Counted from the first letter of the stretch, positions 1-12,229 are shown. The stretch is DNA of 64,000 nucleotides from Hepsetus odoe (GCA_017165825.1 CM029386.1:7921848-7985847); one strand, 5' to 3'. Notes: generated by a model not told the origin, from the letters alone. Numbers and translations are program-made.

Positions 1-9
1 TGTGTACAT

Positions 10-95
10 CAGGGGTGTTGAACTCCAGTCCTGGAAGGCTGGAGTCCAGCACATTTTGGTGATTTCCCTCCTTAAACACACCTGGTTCACGCTTA
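10..95. mobile_element. hAT-like MITE remnant (end only)
   Basis: The block opens with CAGGGGTG and continues with text typical of a very common fish non-autonomous hAT repeat (a 'gaactccagtcctggaag' stretch, then a 'cacacctg' stretch). Only one end is present; LINE sequence abuts it at about 105. The window starts too close to show the flanks. Family assignment is from recognition of the terminus and is tentative. Confidence 0.4.
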
Positions 96-104
96 GTGGT
101 GTAG

Positions 105-855
105 TGTGTAAGGCCAGGTGTATTGGAGGAGGATTTAAATTGTTTTATCATGGTGTAGATGGAAGAAGGTGTGGAGTATGTGGAGAGTGTTTTGGAGGTG
201 CAAAGAATGTCAGATAGGGTTATGAGTTTGAAGCTGGAAGTTGAAGGTGTGATAATGAATGTTGCAGGGGAGAGAGAGTGGTGATTGGTGCAGATTTTAA
301 TGTTCATGTTGGTGAAGGGAACAGAGGTGATGAGCAGGTGATGGGTCGATATGGTGTCAAGGAGAGGAATGGTGAAGGTCAGATGATTGTAGATTTTGTG
401 AAAAGGATGGAAATGGCTGTAGTTAATACTGATTTTAAGAAGAGGGAGGAGCACAGGGTGACGTATAAGAGTGGAGGAAGATGGTAGATTATATTCTTTG
501 ATTTGAGATTGAGCTTGGAGACTGCAAAGTAGTGACAGTGTAGCTAAACAGCATAGGATGGTGGTCTGTAGGATGACCTTGGAGATCAAGAAGAAAAGAA
601 AAGTGAGGGCAGAGTCAAGGATCAAGTGGTGGAAGCTGAAGGAGGAGGACTGCAAGGTGGGATTCAGGCACGGGCACTAAGAGGTGTTGAAGAACTACCG
701 GATTGCTGGGAAACTACTATAGAAGTGATAAGACAAAAAGCTAAAAATGTACTTGGTGTGACATCTGGAAGGAAGAAGGAGGATAAGGAAACCTTGATCC
801 ACTGTGGCGACCCCTAAACGGGAGCAGCCCAAAGAAAAAGGAGAAGAAGATTTTC
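105..855 (+). pseudogene. CFDP2-like/RTE-type LINE, internally deleted copy
   Basis: Plus-strand frames encode pieces of an APE-type endonuclease: KARCIGGGFKLFYH near 110-150, then GADFNVHVGEGNRGD and REEHRVTYKSGGR at 278-487. The connector follows (ELPDCWET, VLGVTSGRKKEDKET at 660-793). The frame then jumps directly to the family's C-terminal end, IHCGDP-stop (about 793-817), and the 3' tail with AGCAGCCCAAAGAAAAAGG. The reverse transcriptase is therefore absent, and several frameshifts split the rest. The same family recurs at 7480, 16768, 26437, 29624, 42488, 48066 and 63535. The resemblance is to proteins annotated craniofacial-development-protein-2-like, an RTE-derived endonuclease; the clade name is inferred. 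Confidence 0.8.
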
Positions 856-1448
856 CAAATAGTTGCTGAAAGAACATAGTCCATGTCTTTTGGCTTGAAG
901 ACATTTTCAACCGTTTGATGAGTACCAACATCACAGAAAGGAGGTGTGGTGATATTGCCAAAGTAAAACTTTAAAAAATATTGTTATAAATAATGAAACA
1001 AAAAAACATTAAATTAAGATCGGTTGGTCTTTGACACATGTTCGTTTTTTGGCAAAAATATTTTTTTTAATTAAAAATTATTTCAAAAGTTTCCCAAATT
1101 TTCATAGCCTGCATAACAATGGTTGAATATAAATCTTGTTTAATTTTACTTTATTTCTACTCAGTAGAGCTTAGAATGAGGCTGAACAATGGGGTTGAGT
1201 AAAGGGGAGTGAACACTGTGCCAGGAAAGGGGGTGGAAAAAGGAACAGGGCTCTGCAGAAAGACAGACAGCAGAGAAAGACAAGTGGTGGGAGAAAAGAA
1301 GGAGCTGAACACAACAGAAAAGAGTTCATTGAGTTTATTTCTCACTGCGCCATGTGCATTTTGGGAGAACAATCACAGCATATTGGGGACAATCTAAAAC
1401 ACACACTCTGCCCACTGGAATGCTCTGGATCTGAAAAAGCTCCCTCCT

Positions 1449-1500
1449 GTGTGTGTGTGTGTGTGTGTGTGTGATTGGTTGCGTGTGTGTGTGTGTGTGT
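1449..1500. repeat. (TG)n microsatellite, interrupted
   Basis: Two runs of TG dinucleotides are separated by a short GATTGGTTGCG interruption. The reading frames through it (Val/Cys and Thr/His runs) are artefacts of the repeat. Confidence 0.95.
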
Positions 1501-1699
1501 TCTCTGATCATGACTGTGCAGATGAACAAAATTTCTCTTTGAAACATTTTCATTTATTTCATTTATTTAATTTTATTGTTAAAATTGATTCAATTTGTTT
1601 TACACTCATTAATCTCCAGACTAGACTCAATGACAAAGTAGTGTTTTGAAGAGTTTTGTAAATTTGTAATTATTCCCATTAATGTAAGTTTTCAGGCCT

Positions 1700-1930
1700 T
1701 TCACATGGTCCTTGGTTGAAGCATCTTTGGCCACAGTCTAAAGTCTTCGAAGGAATTATTCTACCAGCTTGGCTCACGTTTCTTTTGGAATTTATCCCAT
1801 TATCCTTGGACCAGCAAGTTTGGATGATACAAAGCCATCTTCAGGTCTTAACAGAAATACTTTGTTGGAGTCAGATCCAGACTCTGGTTAGGCCACGCCA
1901 GGATGTAGCCAGGGGTCCAAGAAAGCACAA
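1700..1930 (-). mobile_element. Decayed Tc1/mariner-type DNA transposon fragment
   Basis: The text 'catctttggccacagtct', 'accagcttggctcac', 'tctggttaggccacgcca' follows the order found in the transposase-coding strand of common vertebrate Tc1-like elements read in reverse. No terminal repeats or intact frame remain. The match is from recognition of word order only, so confidence is low. Confidence 0.35.
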
Positions 1931-2029
1931 GGCTGTGCTGTCTTTTAATGGGTTGGATGGTCCCTTCTGCCCTTATCACTTAACAGAATTGGTGATTAGT
2001 GTTCTCCTCCATGTGTGTTGAGATTTCCA

Positions 2030-4385
2030 ATGATATTGTGTTAAAAGCAGGTTGAAAACATGTGTTGGATATGCTGAAACTATTGGAGCCCTAGCTGCTA
2101 GATGTTGTTTGATATGTAATGCCTTTTGCTTACCTTACTATGTTCTGAGTTTTGATTACATTTCTGTGCAGCAGTAAGCAGGGAAAATAATATTTAAAAA
2201 ATAATATCATGTTTCTATTATTCTGACCTTCCTCTGACCTTATTCTGATCTTCGTGCTCTGCAATGCTTCCTAATATTGTATTTTACTCAAACATGCATC
2301 ATGATATTGTGGGAAAGTGTAATGATGTGTTCTGATTCATCTTAGCAACTAAAAAAGGAATGGCACTAACATCTTCAAAGGAACTGAAATATGTTAAGCT
2401 CTGCTCTTTTTACCAAAGAAATAAAAAAATAAATAAAAAAATAACAGTGTTGTGACCCATCAGAAAGAAGCCTAGATTCATTCATTAAAAATATGGAAGC
2501 AGTTAAGAAAACTAAACATTAATGAAGAATTGCAAAATAAATTTACCTGGTATAAAATAAATGCTGTTCCTCACAAATAGGAATAGGCATTAGAAGATTA
2601 AACATAGACATCTGAGGCTTTTCAAACAAAATTCCTTCATTTATATGAAGCACGGAATAGATGTCCTACATCCTTGTTGGTACTGATGCATTACTAGAAT
2701 GATAAAAAATAGAAAATAGAAAACCACTGACCTGGATGATACTTATATTCATCAACTGTGACATTTTTACAGAAAGCCTTGTGACATGTTTCCTCACAGT
2801 CCCACCTACTGAATAAATCAAAATGTATTAGGTAATTATACTCTGTCAAAATTATGCCTCAGATTACACCTTCAGTCTAGCGTCATACAGCATAAACAAT
2901 TATTTACAATTTCTTAGATACTAAAGGATGGATAATTTTCCAAGAACCTTTTTTAATAAAAAAATAATTAAAAGTTACATCCTAGAGTCCCTTTTATATA
3001 GTGACCCATGAAATAATTTGGGACTTCTTTGTTGAAATGTCTAATTGTCACTGACATACAACCTCAGTCAAATTCTGTTAAACACAAATATGCACACACA
3101 CACCTGGTTTACCCATCACTGGCTGAGGAGCTAAGGTCTGACTGTGTTTCCTGTTCAGAGGGGGTGTGGCCTTTCTGACTCAAGCTGGTTAAAACATTAG
3201 GCTATTGTCTAGGTTCTGCTGCAGCATTGCTTCTGTTTTCACCTACAGCTCAGCAACTCCCTCTCTGCAACTGCCAGCCTGGCCCTGACTCTCTGGCCTC
3301 TGATTCTTATGCTCTTAAATTTGAAGTTTTTCAATAAAGTTATGACACAATCATTTATCATTTATTGTTTTTTTGTTTGTTTGTTTGTTTTAACAAACAT
3401 CCAACCAAATTCAAATCAGAGTAACAGAGTTATCGTAATTCATATTTGTACAAGGACTTGTAAAATATTGCCTGCCATACCACACAGCACACCTAACATA
3501 TATACGTTTATCTGTTTAAACCCTTACTTCCTGCTTAAAAGAAATTTTCTCATTTATTTTTACAGGTTTAAGCTTTTTACTTTTGCTCAAAGTATACTTT
3601 CAGCTCTGTAATTTTTTGTAAATTAATTTGATTCTGACAAAGTATCAATACTGTCATATATGTGCCTTTTTGTTCTAATTTATCTAAACCATACAAAGGA
3701 ACATGTTTGCATGCTTTAAAGTTACAAAAAGGCCTTTGTGTTTTAAATACTACATCTTTTTCTGTCCAGTTTTTATCCTAATTCTAAAAAGGTCTGTTAG
3801 AGCTTCTGTGTTTTCACTCTTTGCTCACCCTCTGTGAAGCACAGTGAGCTTTGATTGGCCAGCTTTCTGAAACCTACAATCCACCTCTTCCAACCACATG
3901 TACTGTAAACAATCACATTGTTCACAAAGCTATGATGTTCAAGTGAAGTGGAGCGAAAAAGTTGTCCTCATCCTCCTTTTTTTCTTTCGATATGTATCTA
4001 AATTTTGGTATGAAATCAGATATGAAGCAAAATGTTTTGATTGATCAATGAAACTCAGATTGTGTGAGAGAAACAAAATGAGCATTGCAGCATGACAAAT
4101 CTAAAGCAACATTAAACGGAGCGGTTGAGGTGAGCTTCCCTTGTTGCCAGCAGCACCTTTAAATATGCAATACTTGTGTTGACAAAATAAAGGCTTAATA
4201 CTACTAATACTACTACTTAATATTACTACTGGGTTTTTTTGTTGTTGTTGTTGTTGTTGTTTCCAAAACGGTCCAGCTAAACAATCCAGTCAAGATTCAA
4301 TCTTGAACTGTCTTGGTCCTACACATACGTTTTTGGAGATTTTTTTATGCTGTCAGGGTTGAGACGACATTAGATCCACTACAGA
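2030..4385. other. AT-rich stretch with no recognised gene
   Basis: I see no protein-like frame and no repeat family I can name here. A short (TTTG)n run lies at about 3365-3392 and a (GTT)n run at about 4240-4262. The 100-codon frame at 3309-3611 has low-complexity, hydrophobic composition typical of chance frames in AT-rich DNA. Confidence 0.5.
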
Positions 4386-4389
4386 TCAA

Positions 4390-4872
4390 CTAAAGGATTC
4401 ATATCATACAAGGATGGGAAAGTGTTTTCTCCCTGGCAATCAGACCCCTTAACTAAAAATTAACTCTAGATTTCCCATGCACACTCTTTCAATGTGTACA
4501 TATTCATATTTCTCTGTTTGATTCAACTTTACATATTAACATATTGTGCTTGTTTGCACATTTATTTAATACACCTGCTGCTAAATACATTGTGTTATTA
4601 TACTGTATTGCAGTCAGTACTGGATTCATCATTGTCCCTCACCCTACATTCTGTACCATATTTATATACAATACTGTCTCTGCTCTTTGTTCGATTTATA
4701 TACTCTGTTGTGTCATATTTATTTTACACTGTGTGTTGTATTGTCTGCACTTGTTTAGTTTATGTCATGTCCTATGTCATGTTCAATTTTGTCTTATGTG
4801 TAGCACCATGGTCATGGAGGAACGTTGTTTTGTCTCACTGTTGAAATGATGATAAAACTCTACTTGACTACT
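4390..4872 (+). mobile_element. L2-like LINE, 3' end
   Basis: The start encodes a degraded form of the reverse-transcriptase C-terminus seen at 5850-5930 ('aggatgggaaagtg' then 'tggcaatcagaccccttaa'). A 3' UTR with repeated TTATGT/TGTCATG words follows, then the shared ending 'gtagcaccatggtcatgga', GGAACGTT, and a terminal 'ttgactacttgactt' run. The same tail occurs at 6050-6275 and 51238-51530. The coding part is too decayed to be functional. Confidence 0.65.
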
Positions 4873-5312
4873 TGACTTAACAACTGTGACTCTCGACATG
4901 CTCAGCAGACCAGAATGTCCAAACATTTGCAAAGGTAGCCTTATGATGGCCTCTGAAATCCATCTAGCTAGTAAAATAAACAGTGGTATCAACTGTTTGG
5001 TTACAAGACATTCCAAATAAGTCGTCTGTAGTAGAAGACTACAGAAAAATGCTTCAAACGCATTTTGATGAATTTGTCTCAAAGGCATCACTTAAGATCC
5101 CTTCATCAACAACCAAATGAGTTAGCAGTAAGAGAATGCAAGAAAAACAAAAAAAAGGTAACTTAAACCTTGTCGCCCCAGACACTTATGAATGTTAAGC
5201 ATGACTAAATATTAATACTCCACTATATTTGGAAAGCTGTGTAAAAAGACATAGTCCACCAGACATTCCACAAAATATGAGGGAGAAAAATGCTTAGGCT
5301 TCTAAGAACAGC

Positions 5313-5313
5313 T

Positions 5314-5380
<67 letters not shown>
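5313..5380. repeat. (GA)n microsatellite
   Basis: A nearly pure run of about 34 GA dinucleotides. Confidence 0.97.
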
Positions 5381-5385
<5 letters not shown>

Positions 5386-5519
5386 TCCCTCTTTACATTT
5401 GAAGAACCTTCCATACTAGGATGATCTAGTGCCATGCACAGATGAAGAAATAGGTAAATAATAAATGTATTCAAAAGTATTCAAGTAGAACAATTTACTT
5501 TCTTTTATTTTAGACTATT

Positions 5520-6278
5520 TTGTGAGTTTGTCCACACCTTCAACAAAAAGCTGCCCTATGAGAGTATGTAGGAGTGTACAATGGGTCAAAACTCTGAGCA
5601 ACTTCAGCTTCAGCAGAGGAACCATCGAGAGCATCCTGAGCAGCTGCACTACTGCCTGGTACGGGAACTGCAACGTCTCAGACTGCAAGTCCCTACAACG
5701 GATAGTGAGAACAGCTGAGAAGATCATCTGTGTCCCTCTGCCTCTGTACAGGACATCTCACCACTCCCTGCATCCGCAAAGCAACCAGCATTGTGGATGA
5801 TCCCTCTTACTCACCCCACACTTTCTTCTCCCTCCTGCCATCCTGGAAAAGGTTCCGCAGCATACGGGCCTCCACTATCAGGATGGGAAATAGCTTCTTC
5901 CCCCTGGCCATCAGACTTTTAAATTGCTAATGTGTTCACACTTATTATCGATCTATACCTATCTATTATCTATTTTTTTTCTTGCACTCTGCAATTTAGT
6001 CATAACATAGACATAATCATAGTCATTTGTTCCATAACACTAAGTCTCTGACGGATGAATGCACTGTCTGTTATGCTGTCTGTTGTCTGCACTTGTTGCC
6101 TTGTCTTATGTCTTATGTTGTGTCTTATGTTGTCTTGTGTCCTATGTTGTGTCTTATGCTGTCTTGTATGTAGCACCAGGGTCCTGGAGGAACGTTATTT
6201 CGTTTCACTATGTACTGTGTATATGGCTGAAATGACAATAAAAAACCTACTTGACTAATTGACTTGACTTGACTTTAA
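5520..6278 (+). pseudogene. L2-like LINE, 5'-truncated reverse-transcriptase C-terminus and tail
   Basis: Two overlapping frames give the end of a non-LTR reverse transcriptase: SCTTAWYGNCN, then LQRIVRTAEKIICVPL (5522-5800), and after a frameshift KATSIVDDPSYSPHTFF...SFFPLAIRLLN-stop (up to 5930). This order (TxWYG, LQRxVRTAxKII, DPSHPxHxLF, NSFFPxAIRLLN) is characteristic of L2/CR1-type fish LINEs. The 3' UTR contains degenerate TCTTATGT tandem words (6090-6165), a polyadenylation-like AATAAAA at 6237, and a terminal 'ttgacttgacttgac' repeat. The reverse-transcriptase core and endonuclease are missing, as expected of a 5'-truncated insertion. Confidence 0.8.
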
Positions 6279-6279
6279 G

Positions 6280-7090
6280 CTGGAAGGCCAAAGTAACCTG
6301 ATAAATAAAAACAGGACTGAGGAATGTGAGGAAGATGAGAAGGTAGTTGCCTGTGAAAACTTTGTCATATACTAATGAAGGTAGAAGGGAAAGCAGAAAG
6401 AAACTGTTGATCAGTTTACAGCATTTTAAAAAATCATTGTACTATTGGCATTGTGCAATTAGACTCATAAGTAGACCATTACAGAGGCTAAAAAGCACAG
6501 AGGCCTAGTAAAGCAGTAAACAGGCCTAAAAAAGGATAGTGGTCTCGAAGTACATGGAAGCATTTTCCATTCACTCTGCCTCCTGGTGGCTGTTTCCATT
6601 CTTCGGAATTGGAAAACTTGAAAGCAGATGCTTCCCATTTTTACATACAGGGGGCAGGATATCCTTACAAATCAGAAGAATGGCTTCTAGTAACAGTTTA
6701 ATAATTTTCACAGAGAGTGGCGCTGTGTACCACATGTGCTTTGAGGTCATAGGACATCTTATACTTAGGGTAAGAAGACAAGTGTATGAATGCAGGCTAC
6801 AACCTGATGCACTCTACAGTGATTACATGGAGATGCATCTGATGCATTGTCCTAATCCAGAGTGGCATACAGTGCTGCCAGTTACATTTCTGCATTTTTA
6901 CAGCCATCTGGTGAGCTTGTTAAAAAGATTGGTAAACCAAAATTCTAATGCTTAATATTAATTTTAAAAATACTAGTAACTGTAATTGACTGGTGGTGCG
7001 TTAAAAAAGTATGACTGAAAAGTCTTAACTGACAGTAGAATCAAGATCAGCAAAGGATGAGGATTAAGTTCAGACTATTCAGACTATTCT
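6280..7090. other. Unclassified stretch
   Basis: A 138-codon open frame (6539-6955) lies here, but its product has no motif I recognise and no splice or start context that argues for a gene. Otherwise nothing is visible. Confidence 0.4.
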
Positions 7091-7093
7091 ATT

Positions 7094-7345
7094 TTGGGCA
7101 GTGGTATTTTAGTGGTTAGGGCTGCTGGGCTTTGATGATCGAGTGATCAGGATTCGAACCTCCTAAATAGGTTGTTCGAGGTACCTCTTAGCAAGGTGCC
7201 GCCCCCGCTACTGCTCCCGGCGCTAATAGTTGCCCACTGCTGCACGTGCTCTGAGTGCAGAAGGGTTAAATGCAGAGGTCCACTCTGCTGTGGTTCATTG
7301 TCTGCTGTGCTTTGACCTCGCAATGACAAGGGTTGTCACTTTAAT
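7094..7345 (+). mobile_element. tRNA-derived SINE (family A)
   Basis: The head 'ggcagtggtattttagtgg' aligns with the A-box region of better copies (TGGCCTAGTGG), and 'ggattcgaacc' matches a B box. The shared body follows ('ggtgccgcccccgc', 'aatagttgcccactgctg', 'aaatgcagaggtcca') and then the tail 'gcaatgacaagggttgtca'. It is one of about ten copies in the window, in both orientations. Confidence 0.8.
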
Positions 7346-7479
7346 ATATTTGTGTGTGTGTGTTTGTCAGGTAACCTTCTTATCAGGGAACTGTATAGGT
7401 TTATGAGTATTTTTATATTTAATGTAATGTTCCTTTTTCTTTTCCTTTTTATTCCACCTGATTAGCCAAAACAGGTCTT

Positions 7480-8062
7480 TTTCTTCTTCTTTCGGATGCT
7501 TCCATTTAGGAGTTGCCACAGCAGATCTGTTTCCATTTCTTCCGGTCCTCTCTTTCCCAGTGACAACTTGCATGTCCTCTCTCATTCTCTCACCACATGA
7601 ATAAAACTCTTTGGTCATCCTCTCTCCCTCTTTCTTAGCTCCATAATCAAAATTCTTCTCCCAATATAATCCTTGTCTCTTTTCTGTACATGTCCAAACG
7701 CAATCTTGCTTCTACTAATATTGTCTCCAAATCATCCAACCTGAGATGTCTCTCTCATATACTCATGGGGCAATGGTGACCTAGTGGTTAGGCCTCAGGA
7801 CTGGAAGGTAGTGGGTTCGAACTCTGGACCAGTAGGCTGCCCTGAATTCAAATTTAGCAAGGTACCATCCCTATCACTGCATCCCAGGAGCTGGACATAA
7901 CTGCCTCCTGGTGCATGTTGAAATATGATATAGCTGGTCTCCCTACTGTTAACTTTTCCTTTCACTCTTGCTGGTAAACCATCTGTCACAGATTATCGCT
8001 GCCATTTTTCTCCACTCATTCCAGCCTACCTGTACTCTCTTCTTCATCTCTCTTATGCACAG
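7480..8062 (-). pseudogene. CFDP2-like LINE 3' part, interrupted by a SINE
   Basis: Minus-strand text carries the family's 3' end: the reverse complement of 'cttccggtcctc', 'ctctcaccacatgaataaa', 'cccaatataatcc', matching the region coding the C-terminal GHVQRRD-IGRRM segment. Beyond the SINE at about 7767-7915 the LINE resumes (7925-8062) with the minus-strand reading KKRVQVGWNEWRKMAAIICD, which in this family lies upstream of GHVQRRD. The two halves are therefore one element split by the SINE. It has no intact frame. Confidence 0.7.
7767..7915 (+). mobile_element. tRNA-derived SINE (family A), nested in a LINE
   Basis: The A-box-like 'tgacctagtggttagg' and B-box-like 'gggttcgaactct' are both clear, followed by the family body 'ggtaccatccctatcactgc'. 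LINE sequence of the same element lies on both sides, so this SINE arrived later. Its 3' limit is approximate because the tail is degenerate. Confidence 0.7.
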
Positions 8063-8117
8063 GTATTATATGTTAATTACAAACAGTGCGCGGGCATTGC
8101 CAGGAAGGTTTAGAAGG

Positions 8118-8362
8118 GTTAGTCACACTTTACTCTGATGGTCCCATATAGGTGTTTTACAGAGACTTTCATTGCTTACAATCTATCTGCTGATACTCAG
8201 TGGAACAGTGGACCAGAATTAGGTTAACATTCAGGATTAGATTTAAGGTTAAGGTTGTGATTAGGGTTACATTTAAAAGAATCTTTAAACTCTTCATAAC
8301 TTCTTAATGCATTCAGTTGCAATGGGCTACAGTGGACTATCCAAATAAAGTGTGTCACTGCT
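8118..8362. mobile_element. MITE with short terminal inverted repeats
   Basis: The block begins 'gtcacactttact' and ends 'ataaagtgtgtcac', which are near-complementary ends about 245 bp apart. Inside are repeated 'aggttaa/aggatta/agggtta' words. A second, partial copy of the same terminus appears at 62644. No coding potential. The superfamily is undetermined. Confidence 0.5.
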
Positions 8363-8364
8363 TC

Positions 8365-9200
8365 ATTCTAATATTAGTTAATTATTAGCAAATAAATATG
8401 TAAATGTATATGTAAATGGCTCCTAAAAAAGATTTTTCCACAATGCTGTATGTGTTTCAACAAAAGAAAGGGTAGAAGTATTTCATTGTATTTAATCCTT
8501 GATTGGACATTTGGCAGCATTGTTTAGCTTTGTTGCATTGTTTATATATCTGTGTGGGATGGGCAGTATCATCCTTTTGGTCATTTCCAGTCAGTACACT
8601 TATCCAGAGAAGAATATGGAAGTTTGTGTTTGCTAAAGTCAAAGCATAGAAAGAAGCCAGTGGAGGGCTCAAAGAATACTCTGTAACACTCAAGTTGTCA
8701 TGCGAGTGGGTGTTAGTATGCACATCCCTCAAGTGTAGCATATACACTTGTGTAAGTGGGTGGGCCAACAAATTAGTAATGCTAAGCATTTAACAAAAGC
8801 CACTTCTGTCACCACTCTGTTTTCATATCCCTTCTCATGATCACTGAAAGAACTGTGTGATGATCTCTCTGTGTATTCATCATGGGACATTTGTGTGTGA
8901 GCATGTTGTCCTTATGTGACTTGAGTGTCGCATGAGGACATTGTAGCAGTGCCTCATATTTTTTAAACAAAATAAGCTTCTTTGCAAGTCGAGCTCAAGC
9001 TGGTAGGCTCAGCTAAGCCTTCACAGAGGAAATACCTTACTTCACAGTATCTTTCTAATGTTTTTTTAATTATAGCTTTCATCTATTAGCCTCTCAAGTT
9101 ATGTGAAAAACCTCCTAAAATAATGGAGCCAAAAAGAAAAAAACCTTAAAAAAAATGGGAAAGATTCTCTACATTAAGTAAAATTATTGTCTTGCTTAGG
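8365..9200. other. Unclassified AT-rich stretch
   Basis: No recognisable gene or repeat family is visible; the frames present are short and unlike known proteins. Confidence 0.4.
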
Positions 9201-9204
9201 TTGG

Positions 9205-9308
9205 CATGACCTGTCCAGGGTGTTTCCGCCTTTCACCCTGTGAGAGCTGGGATAGACTCCAGCATCCCCGCAACCCTAATTATGACAAGAAGCTATGAAA
9301 ATGAGAGA
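9205..9308 (+). repeat. LINE 3'-tail fragment (CCAGGGTG...GGGATAGACTCCAG type)
   Basis: 'gacctgtccagggtgt', 'caccctgtgagagctggga' and 'ccccgcaaccctaatt' followed by 'gaaaatgagagagag' form the widespread fish LINE tail also present in reverse at 53960-54084, where a target-site duplication delimits it. Only the last ~100 bp is here. Confidence 0.55.
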
Positions 9309-9364
9309 GAGTCTTGTTTATAAAATCTTTATGTGCACACATCTGTTCTTAAATGATTTTATGT

Positions 9365-9965
9365 TCAATTCAGTTCAGTTCAATTCAATTTATTCTTGTA
9401 TAGCGCCTTTCACAACAGAGCTGCCCTAAGGCGCGTTAAATAGTTGTGAGACATAGGTTGTAAGCATGGTCTAAAAACTGAAGGCTAAAAGCTAAAGCCA
9501 GATGACTACAGAGGAGAGGAACAAAAACTCCTGTGTGGAGAAAAAAAAACCTCTGAGGGTCCAAGATCGACTGGCTACCCAACCCCCTTAGGTATACTAG
9601 CAGTACAAAGAGTTCGTTTGGGTTTGACCCAGGATCGCATGGAGTCCTGAGCTGCTTCCCAGGCTCAGTAGGTCGAGCGCAGCCCCAGGTACCGGTGAGC
9701 CGACAGGATCCCTTGATGAGGATCACATCAGATGCACGGCACAGACCAGTTGTTAGTTCAGTACACCCAGGCGAGATGACTCACAGCAAGCACCCCCCGG
9801 ACATGTGGGGAAAGAAATGGAATGGGGAGGGTCAGCACTGAGCAGGATCCAGTAGTGACAAACACAGAAAGAAAGCAATACAGTGCAATGGCATGTACAG
9901 CAGCACAAGCGACATTAGTAATGGTTCACTATGGTGATTGGTGCGGGTTAGCTAAACTAAAATTT
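9365..9965. repeat. Unclassified interspersed repeat
   Basis: It starts with 'caattcaatttattcttgt' and 'atagcgcctttcacaacag', a motif found in many fish dispersed repeats, and continues as GC-richer, non-coding text ('gaacaaaaactcctgtgtgg', 'ccccccggacatgtgggg') clearly different from its AT-rich surroundings. I cannot assign a class, and the ends are approximate. Confidence 0.4.
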
Positions 9966-9969
9966 AAAA

Positions 9970-11350
9970 AGTTAAATTTAAAATTATGTTAAATTTCATG
10001 TGTAACCAGCAATTAAAATTATGTGAATTTGACTACAATCTGTGCAGAACATAAATTCCAACCTGATGTGCAAATGGTAGTTTGAGTGTGCTAAATGCAT
10101 TAGACTAAGAAAAACAAATTAAATCAATGGTCAACAAATGTTGAGAACATAACTGAACACCAAATTAAGAATGACAGTGTAGTGTGTCTCATAAAATGTG
10201 TGGTTTTATGAAGCAAAACACTGGTAACACTTTATGAAATCTTCAATGCTGCCTTTGAAACTGAAATATATGTTATTTTACTTCAGTTCCGATTGGATGC
10301 CCTATGTTATGCTTTATTCAAAAGGTTCCCAGGGGTGAAACAATGAAAGAGTACGAATTAGAATGGGTGTGGCTGAGCTACTCTAGGCTGAATTGGTAAA
10401 AGTGAAAGCACTGAATTCATAATGGGCTATATGGTGTTTAAATTTTACATCAAACTTTTTTAATTTGGAAAAGTAATGAAAATTAAGTCAGATTCATTCA
10501 CCTTTCATTCAACTTTGTATGAACTGTTATTTTGAGTGTGATGAATGGTGTGTGAAGTGTGGTGACACCCTACCATTGTGGCTTCGAAGAGTCAGTCTAC
10601 CAGGACCATGCTATTGATTAATTTTTCTGGCACAGTCTACATGGATTACATGGGTTAAATGCATATGAAAAAGTCTGTGAAGTTACCTCTGTCTGCTTTG
10701 GTTAGATGGCTGCCACAAGGTCCAAATGTTTTTGTTTTTTTCATAAAACTCACTAAACTCTCAACTAAACTAAAAGTCAGAACAAATAATTTGGTTGTAA
10801 ATCAGAATCTTTCTGATGGATTTTTCTTGAAGTACAGTAAAACATGTTCTATATCATGCTGGGTACAGGAGATGTCGGTACCTTTTATCTTTGCCTGGTT
10901 GCCATAGTGGCTGTGTGAAGTGACTTAGCCCCCCAAGGGATAGGTGATGTCATGGGAAGTTTGTCAGTGGACACGCACACATTCATAGCTTGAAGACAAT
11001 TTTGTATTACAGCACATAAAGTGTAAGGTGTAATCTATTGGCAGAGAGAACCATCTGGGCCCTCAGACCTTTAGATTTCTGGGAACTAAATAAACTCTTC
11101 CATTAAAATTCTTCAAATGCCTAGTATATTTTTTGACTATGGTATCTAGTGATATTACAAATATCTCGTTAGTCATCAAGAGGAGCTATAGTTATAAACT
11201 AAGTTACAAAACATAAGTTCAGTAGAGTAAAATAAAAAGGGAAGGACTCAATAACCATTCCAGACCATGTTGGATTAATTTTTCAGCAATAGTCTACATG
11301 GACGGCATGGTTAAAATGCAATGGGTGCGACAATTTCCGTGTGAAGAATC
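9970..11350. other. Unclassified AT-rich stretch
   Basis: No gene seen. A 'ggtaacactttatgaa' stretch near 10225 resembles the terminus of the MITE at 8118 but no partner end is visible. The phrase 'ttaatttttc(t/a)ggca...agtctacatgga' occurs twice (about 10617 and 11276), a hint of an old dispersed or duplicated segment. Confidence 0.4.
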
Positions 11351-11356
11351 TCGCCT

Positions 11357-11681
11357 TGTAACGGTATGGGTGCTGGAGGAATTTAGTAGAGCCAGGAGTT
11401 CCTGAACATTGCTCTTGCTTTGTAAATATAGATAATAAGCTGCAAGGACTGCAGTTTCTAACCCAAACCAAGGAACTGCAACTACACCCAAGTTACCTAG
11501 ATTAATAAATGTTACCAAACCACCATTCCTGCAGTAGGCTTTAGCCTAACCAACAGCCGCCGCCTGTTCTGACCACTGGCCAGCTGTCAGCCCCAATGAA
11601 GCACACCTGTGCCTTCATGAGCTCAGGTGTGCTTCAGTCAGCATGACTTCATCGTGCCCAAAACACACCTCACCCGTGACA
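11357..11681 (-). mobile_element. Solo LTR (same family as 18130-22559), old copy
   Basis: In this orientation it begins TGTAACGG and ends CCGTGACA, the reverse of an LTR running TGTCACGG...CCGTTACA. Internal landmarks shared with the other LTRs are 'ctgcagtttc', 'cagccccaatgaagcacacc' and 'aggtgtgcttcagtcag'. Flanking 5-mers are CGCCT (11352-11356) and GGCCT (11682-11686), a one-mismatch target-site duplication. It is more diverged than the copy at 24663, so probably older. No internal region remains, as expected after LTR-LTR recombination. Confidence 0.8.
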
Positions 11682-11686
11682 GGCCT

Positions 11687-12228
11687 TGAGGAAGGCCACG
11701 TTAAAATGATCAAAAAAGCCTTTGTAATAGTTGACAGCTGAAATGACGGCAAAGGTTAATGAACGTTTATGAAAGTTTCACTTTTTACTTTTTACTTTTA
11801 AGTTGCAGATTAAGTTGAAAAAACTGACCAATCTGGGGTACCTGAGGATCAGTCATTATTCAATAGGTGTCAGTGTCTGATGGACAAGAACAAATTAACT
11901 TTAGTTCTGAATTGAGCATTGTGGTGCTACAAGGTGTGGTTGATGCTATGATTATAAGAACTTCACACCCACAGTCCCTCATGTCATTTATACTTTGCTC
12001 AGAGGTCGTGGTAAGGTTGCTGATATAAACTGTAATAAAATGTAACATGGAAGGAATTGTGTAAGCTATAAGTGGCTCACATGAGTTTGAACCTCAGAGA
12101 TGCCCTATCTCTACCCAACTGAACGACCACGAAGATAAGTGCCAGCCGGGATTGTGTGATGAATTGAGTACCAGTGAAAAAATTGTAAGGGCGCACTGTT
12201 TTACAAAAAACATCAATACAAAACTTCA
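11687..12228. other. Unclassified stretch
   Basis: Nothing recognisable is seen. Confidence 0.4.
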
Positions 12229-12229
12229 G

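Noticed and set aside
1716..2021. 101-codon frame as a protein
   Set aside because: Its nucleotide text resembles the non-coding strand of a decayed DNA transposon, so the frame is probably accidental.
6539..6955. 138-codon open frame as a gene
   Set aside because: No recognised domain, no promoter or splice context; length alone is not persuasive in a 64-kb window.
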